Shown one piece after another: positions 61,629 through 64,000 of a stretch of 64,000 bases of DNA. The translations under genes and the position numbers were made by a program. The notes beneath the pieces are model-generated. The model saw nothing but the letters and a program-made list of their open reading frames with translations. It ran no database searches and was not told the DNA's origin. The DNA comes from Ruegeria atlantica (GTDB taxonomy: Bacteria; Pseudomonadota; Alphaproteobacteria; Rhodobacterales; Rhodobacteraceae), in NCBI RefSeq assembly GCF_001458195.1, contig NZ_CYPU01000049.1, positions 62,001 through 126,000 on the forward strand, in the 5' to 3' direction. How positions within the stretch are numbered: position 1 is the first letter of the stretch; the number at the start of each line of letters is the position of its first letter.

Positions 61629-63416
61629 TTACTTTTTACGGGGCTTGCCGTCTTCTGTATAGTTCCAGAACATTGGACCCAGGCCCAAAGTCTTTTCGTT
61701 CCACTTACTTGCAGGCAGCCAATCCGTAAACAGCGAACCAAGATTCTCGGGGTTCGGTGTGAATTTTGACTTCGGAAACTTGAAGTCTTTCGGTGGCCAT
61801 AGCTTATTGATCCCCAGCGCTTTGTCCGCAAGCGTCCAGGCTTTGGCACTGGCGGCATAAGGTGCCCAGGCGATCTTGAGCGTCTGAAACATCTGACTGG
61901 GATAGAAATCGGGTGTGATTACTTCGACTGGTTTACCCGCATCGCCTTTGTCCGGTTCTCTTTGCGCGGCCTGACGGACGCCTTCTGCTGCGATCAGCCC
62001 TGTTGCACAAGCTCCTTCGACGGTCGAAACATCTGCGAAATTTCTGACGTAAGTCCCGGCAAGAAACAGGTTCTCGAACTTGGTGTTGACCTCGGGGCGA
62101 TGTTCCCAGCTGCCGGTTAGATTGGCAAAAAGCTCTTCGCCCGTATTTGTGTCGACAGAGGTCTGGAACAGATCGATATCGGCCTCGGTTATCTCTAACT
62201 TGGCAGTGATTTCTCGCAGAATATAGTCGATTGCGGTTTTGGGGCTTTTGAGATCCAGAATGAGGTTCTGGTTTTCGTCTCGGCGTTCGGGTTTTACAGA
62301 CAACAGCGATTTGAAATCCGATACCGTCACATAAAGGAATGTGTTTTTGAGGCCCCATGTCGCCGAGTAGTTTAGGAACGTCATCTCATAGGGCGTATCC
62401 ATGAAAACCACCACTTCCGTAGGGATGCCGGGTAGTTTCCGCTTGAGATAAAGCTCCACCGACGCCATCGGCTCGGCTTCCAGATATCGCAACTGGCCCA
62501 GGTCAGGGTCGGCATTGTACAAATCATCGGTCACCATCGATGCCATCCCACCAGGTGTAATGCTGATGATTACGTTCTCATCGCTTACATCGTCGACGAT
62601 GTCTTTCTTTGCGACCTTCCAATCGGGATTAACCGATGGCGACTTGGTCACCTTGTCGAACACCAGCCGCTCGATCCGAGTTCCATCCTCACTGGGATGA
62701 ACTTCGCGAAGTCGGTGACGGTACTTGAGTTCGAACCGGTCACCAAACTGCTTGAGCTTGGCATGGAAAGGATCAATCAGGGTGTCCTTCTTGGACCCAT
62801 CAAACAGCCAGAGCTGCGGAACCGGAACGCGGTTGCCGTACTTCAGGAATGTTTTGTAGCTGCGCGCTGAGGCTTGCCAGCTGTCGATGGCCCAGACGGT
62901 CTGCCAGATCTTCTCATGAAGTTGGGCGACCTCATCGGTGCAATAGGGCCGTCCACGCAACCAGCCGTTGAACGACATTCGGTCAAGCTTGTCATCTTCA
63001 CTGTCCGGGATCGAAAGCAGATCGACCATCGAATACATGAACAGGAAGAGTTCAGCAGGCGGCGCCGCGCCGCCGGTGAGATTGCGATAGAAATCCTGAA
63101 TGCCGCCCGGGTTCACCATTTCCGGCATGTTGTCGAGATCACCGTCATAGAGGAACTTGAAGGCTTCACGCGGTGTAAAGTTGTCTTCGATCCCCAAATC
63201 TTCTGCGACCGACCAGAAGTTGTAATACCAATTGCACAGCATGTGATAGCTGTGCTCGCGCGGATAATCACCGTGGTCGTGCTCCTTATGGGATCGCAAC
63301 ATTCCACCAATGAAATTGTCCTGCTCATACAGTGTGACGTGGTATCCCCGCTCCAACAAACGAAGCGCCGCGGTGAGCCCAGCAATCCCGGCCCCGACGA
63401 TAGTTACCTTATGCAT
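61629..63416 (-). CDS. FAD-dependent amine-oxidase/desaturase-like oxidoreductase
   Basis: 595 residues from ATG 63416, with GGGGGAATGAGC giving a workable spacing; 63422 and 63473 are alternatives. FAD motif VTIVGAGIAGLTAALRLLERGYHVTLYEQ, then GGM.RS as in phytoene-desaturase and hydroxysqualene-dehydroxylase relatives, and the C-terminal FAD motif LFLAGTYVRNFADVSTVEGACATGLIAAE. It acts on a hydrophobic, probably isoprenoid substrate (inference). It stands upstream of the cyclase gene in the same direction and close to a polyprenyl synthase. Confidence 0.8.
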   Translation of the reverse strand: MHKVTIVGAGIAGLTAALRLLERGYHVTLYEQDNFIGGMLRSHKEHDHGDYPREHSYHMLCNWYYNFWSVAEDLGIEDNFTPREAFKFLYDGDLDNMPEMVNPGGIQDFYRNLTGGAAPPAELFLFMYSMVDLLSIPDSEDDKLDRMSFNGWLRGRPYCTDEVAQLHEKIWQTVWAIDSWQASARSYKTFLKYGNRVPVPQLWLFDGSKKDTLIDPFHAKLKQFGDRFELKYRHRLREVHPSEDGTRIERLVFDKVTKSPSVNPDWKVAKKDIVDDVSDENVIISITPGGMASMVTDDLYNADPDLGQLRYLEAEPMASVELYLKRKLPGIPTEVVVFMDTPYEMTFLNYSATWGLKNTFLYVTVSDFKSLLSVKPERRDENQNLILDLKSPKTAIDYILREITAKLEITEADIDLFQTSVDTNTGEELFANLTGSWEHRPEVNTKFENLFLAGTYVRNFADVSTVEGACATGLIAAEGVRQAAQREPDKGDAGKPVEVITPDFYPSQMFQTLKIAWAPYAASAKAWTLADKALGINKLWPPKDFKFPKSKFTPNPENLGSLFTDWLPASKWNEKTLGLGPMFWNYTEDGKPRKK

Positions 63417-64000
63417 GCTCATTCCCCCGGTTTTCTGCGTCACAAGCCTGCAATCCCAGACCGGCGCCGTCAAAACATATCTAAGGTTACGCTGCTTGGG
63501 GCAACAAAGGAAACTGTTTCAGAGTGTTGCAGGGAAATGAACTGTGCCGAATCACTCATTCCTAGATTAAGGGGCCTTGGTTCGCGTTCCGTGGTGCACC
63601 CTTTGTTTTGGCTGCGCTCGTGAAATCGCAAAAGTGACCGCCAGCCGGGGCGCTGGCTCGAAATCCGCACATTGAGCCGTTAAGGCCCAATCGAATACCT
63701 TTTTATTAAAACAAGAAGAACTGTCTGTGCTGAGTGTGAAGTTTCGAGGACCAGAATTTGTTGCCCCAAGCCAACAAGATTGCGACACTTCGTTTCAGTC
63801 CGTGTAATCTGAACTGCTGGATGCCAGAAAGACGGCCGATTTCGCAGTTTGCTTGTGGTTATCGAAACAAATACTCTGACGACGGACAAAGTCGAGCGGT
63901 TCTACGGTGTTCAACCTTACGAAATAGCCACGTGCGCATGATAAGCCGAGAACCCACGAATTAGACATCACCTACATTACAGAGAGGAGAGAAAGCTATA
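63417..64000. other. Right-edge intergenic region
   Basis: About 580 bp with no supported gene; several short frames lack ribosome sites. At the very end GAGAGGAGAGAAAGCTATA looks like a ribosome site, so a rightward gene probably begins just past 64000. Confidence 0.4.

Noticed and set aside
1-64000. CRISPR array, prophage or toxin-antitoxin system
   Set aside because: No regularly spaced repeats, phage structural genes or typical toxin pair were seen on either strand.

Overview
The window looks like a chromosomal stretch of a marine Roseobacter-group alphaproteobacterium (Rhodobacterales). This rests on gene content and protein style: hemP with an Iron-Rhodo-type box, many GcvA-like LysR regulators, the carboxyspermidine route to spermidine, the imelysin/di-haem iron cluster, and a GC-rich stem-loop repeat of a type I associate with this group. 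I could not run any search, so family names come from motifs and recall.

Layout. 0-5.3 kb: a partial HAD phosphatase, hemP plus a Cys-rich partner, then a three-domain kinase/M23/class III aminotransferase protein with a 3-hydroxyisobutyrate-dehydrogenase-type reductase. 5.4-8.5 kb: the copper module cueR-copA with a recognisable CueR operator. 8.3-10.5 kb: a TetR-controlled unit (27-residue leader ORF, DUF1348 protein, PPOX-fold flavoprotein, 53-residue membrane peptide) with three copies of the probable TetR operator. 10.6-18.7 kb: an acyl-CoA dehydrogenase, then a LysR-controlled operon of aminotransferase, fused 2-oxoacid dehydrogenase E1, FabD-like acyltransferase and FAD amino-acid oxidase type protein. 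18.7-21.2 kb: an SDR with its divergent LysR, and a second LysR. 21.3-28.5 kb: a self-sufficient reductive dehalogenase fusion (corrinoid/2x4Fe-4S part plus ferredoxin-reductase part), followed by a three-subunit molybdenum hydroxylase with a MoaD-like protein. 28.5-32.9 kb: a DUF374 acyltransferase, tRNA-Trp, a gene-poor 800 bp, a lone LptF, a LysR and an HD-domain protein. 32.9-38.1 kb: a complete arginine-to-spermidine operon (speA, carboxyspermidine dehydrogenase, nspC, speB). 38.2-44.7 kb: iron and metal genes (DUF1513, two imelysins, di-haem oxidoreductase, bacterioferritin, Bfd, DUF2796); bfr is interrupted by an in-frame TGA. 44.8-56.4 kb: an accessory-looking catabolic region of LysR-controlled small operons, with an IS3 orfA remnant and a truncated PanB-like gene. 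56.9-63.4 kb: a polyprenyl synthase with a partner, a SAM/adenylate cyclase/ATPase/TPR protein, and an FAD desaturase-like oxidoreductase.

How the parts work together. Most catabolic units pair one LysR with a divergent operon whose genes overlap by ATGA or TAATG, so translational coupling is common. The metal genes form three regulated units (haem uptake, copper efflux, iron uptake and storage), each with its own candidate operator. The most unusual items are the reductive dehalogenase fusion, the TGA-interrupted bacterioferritin, the three-domain aminotransferase protein, the TetR unit with its tiny leader ORF, and the HalD/BesD-like oxygenase operon. No CRISPR array, rRNA, prophage or complete insertion sequence was seen.
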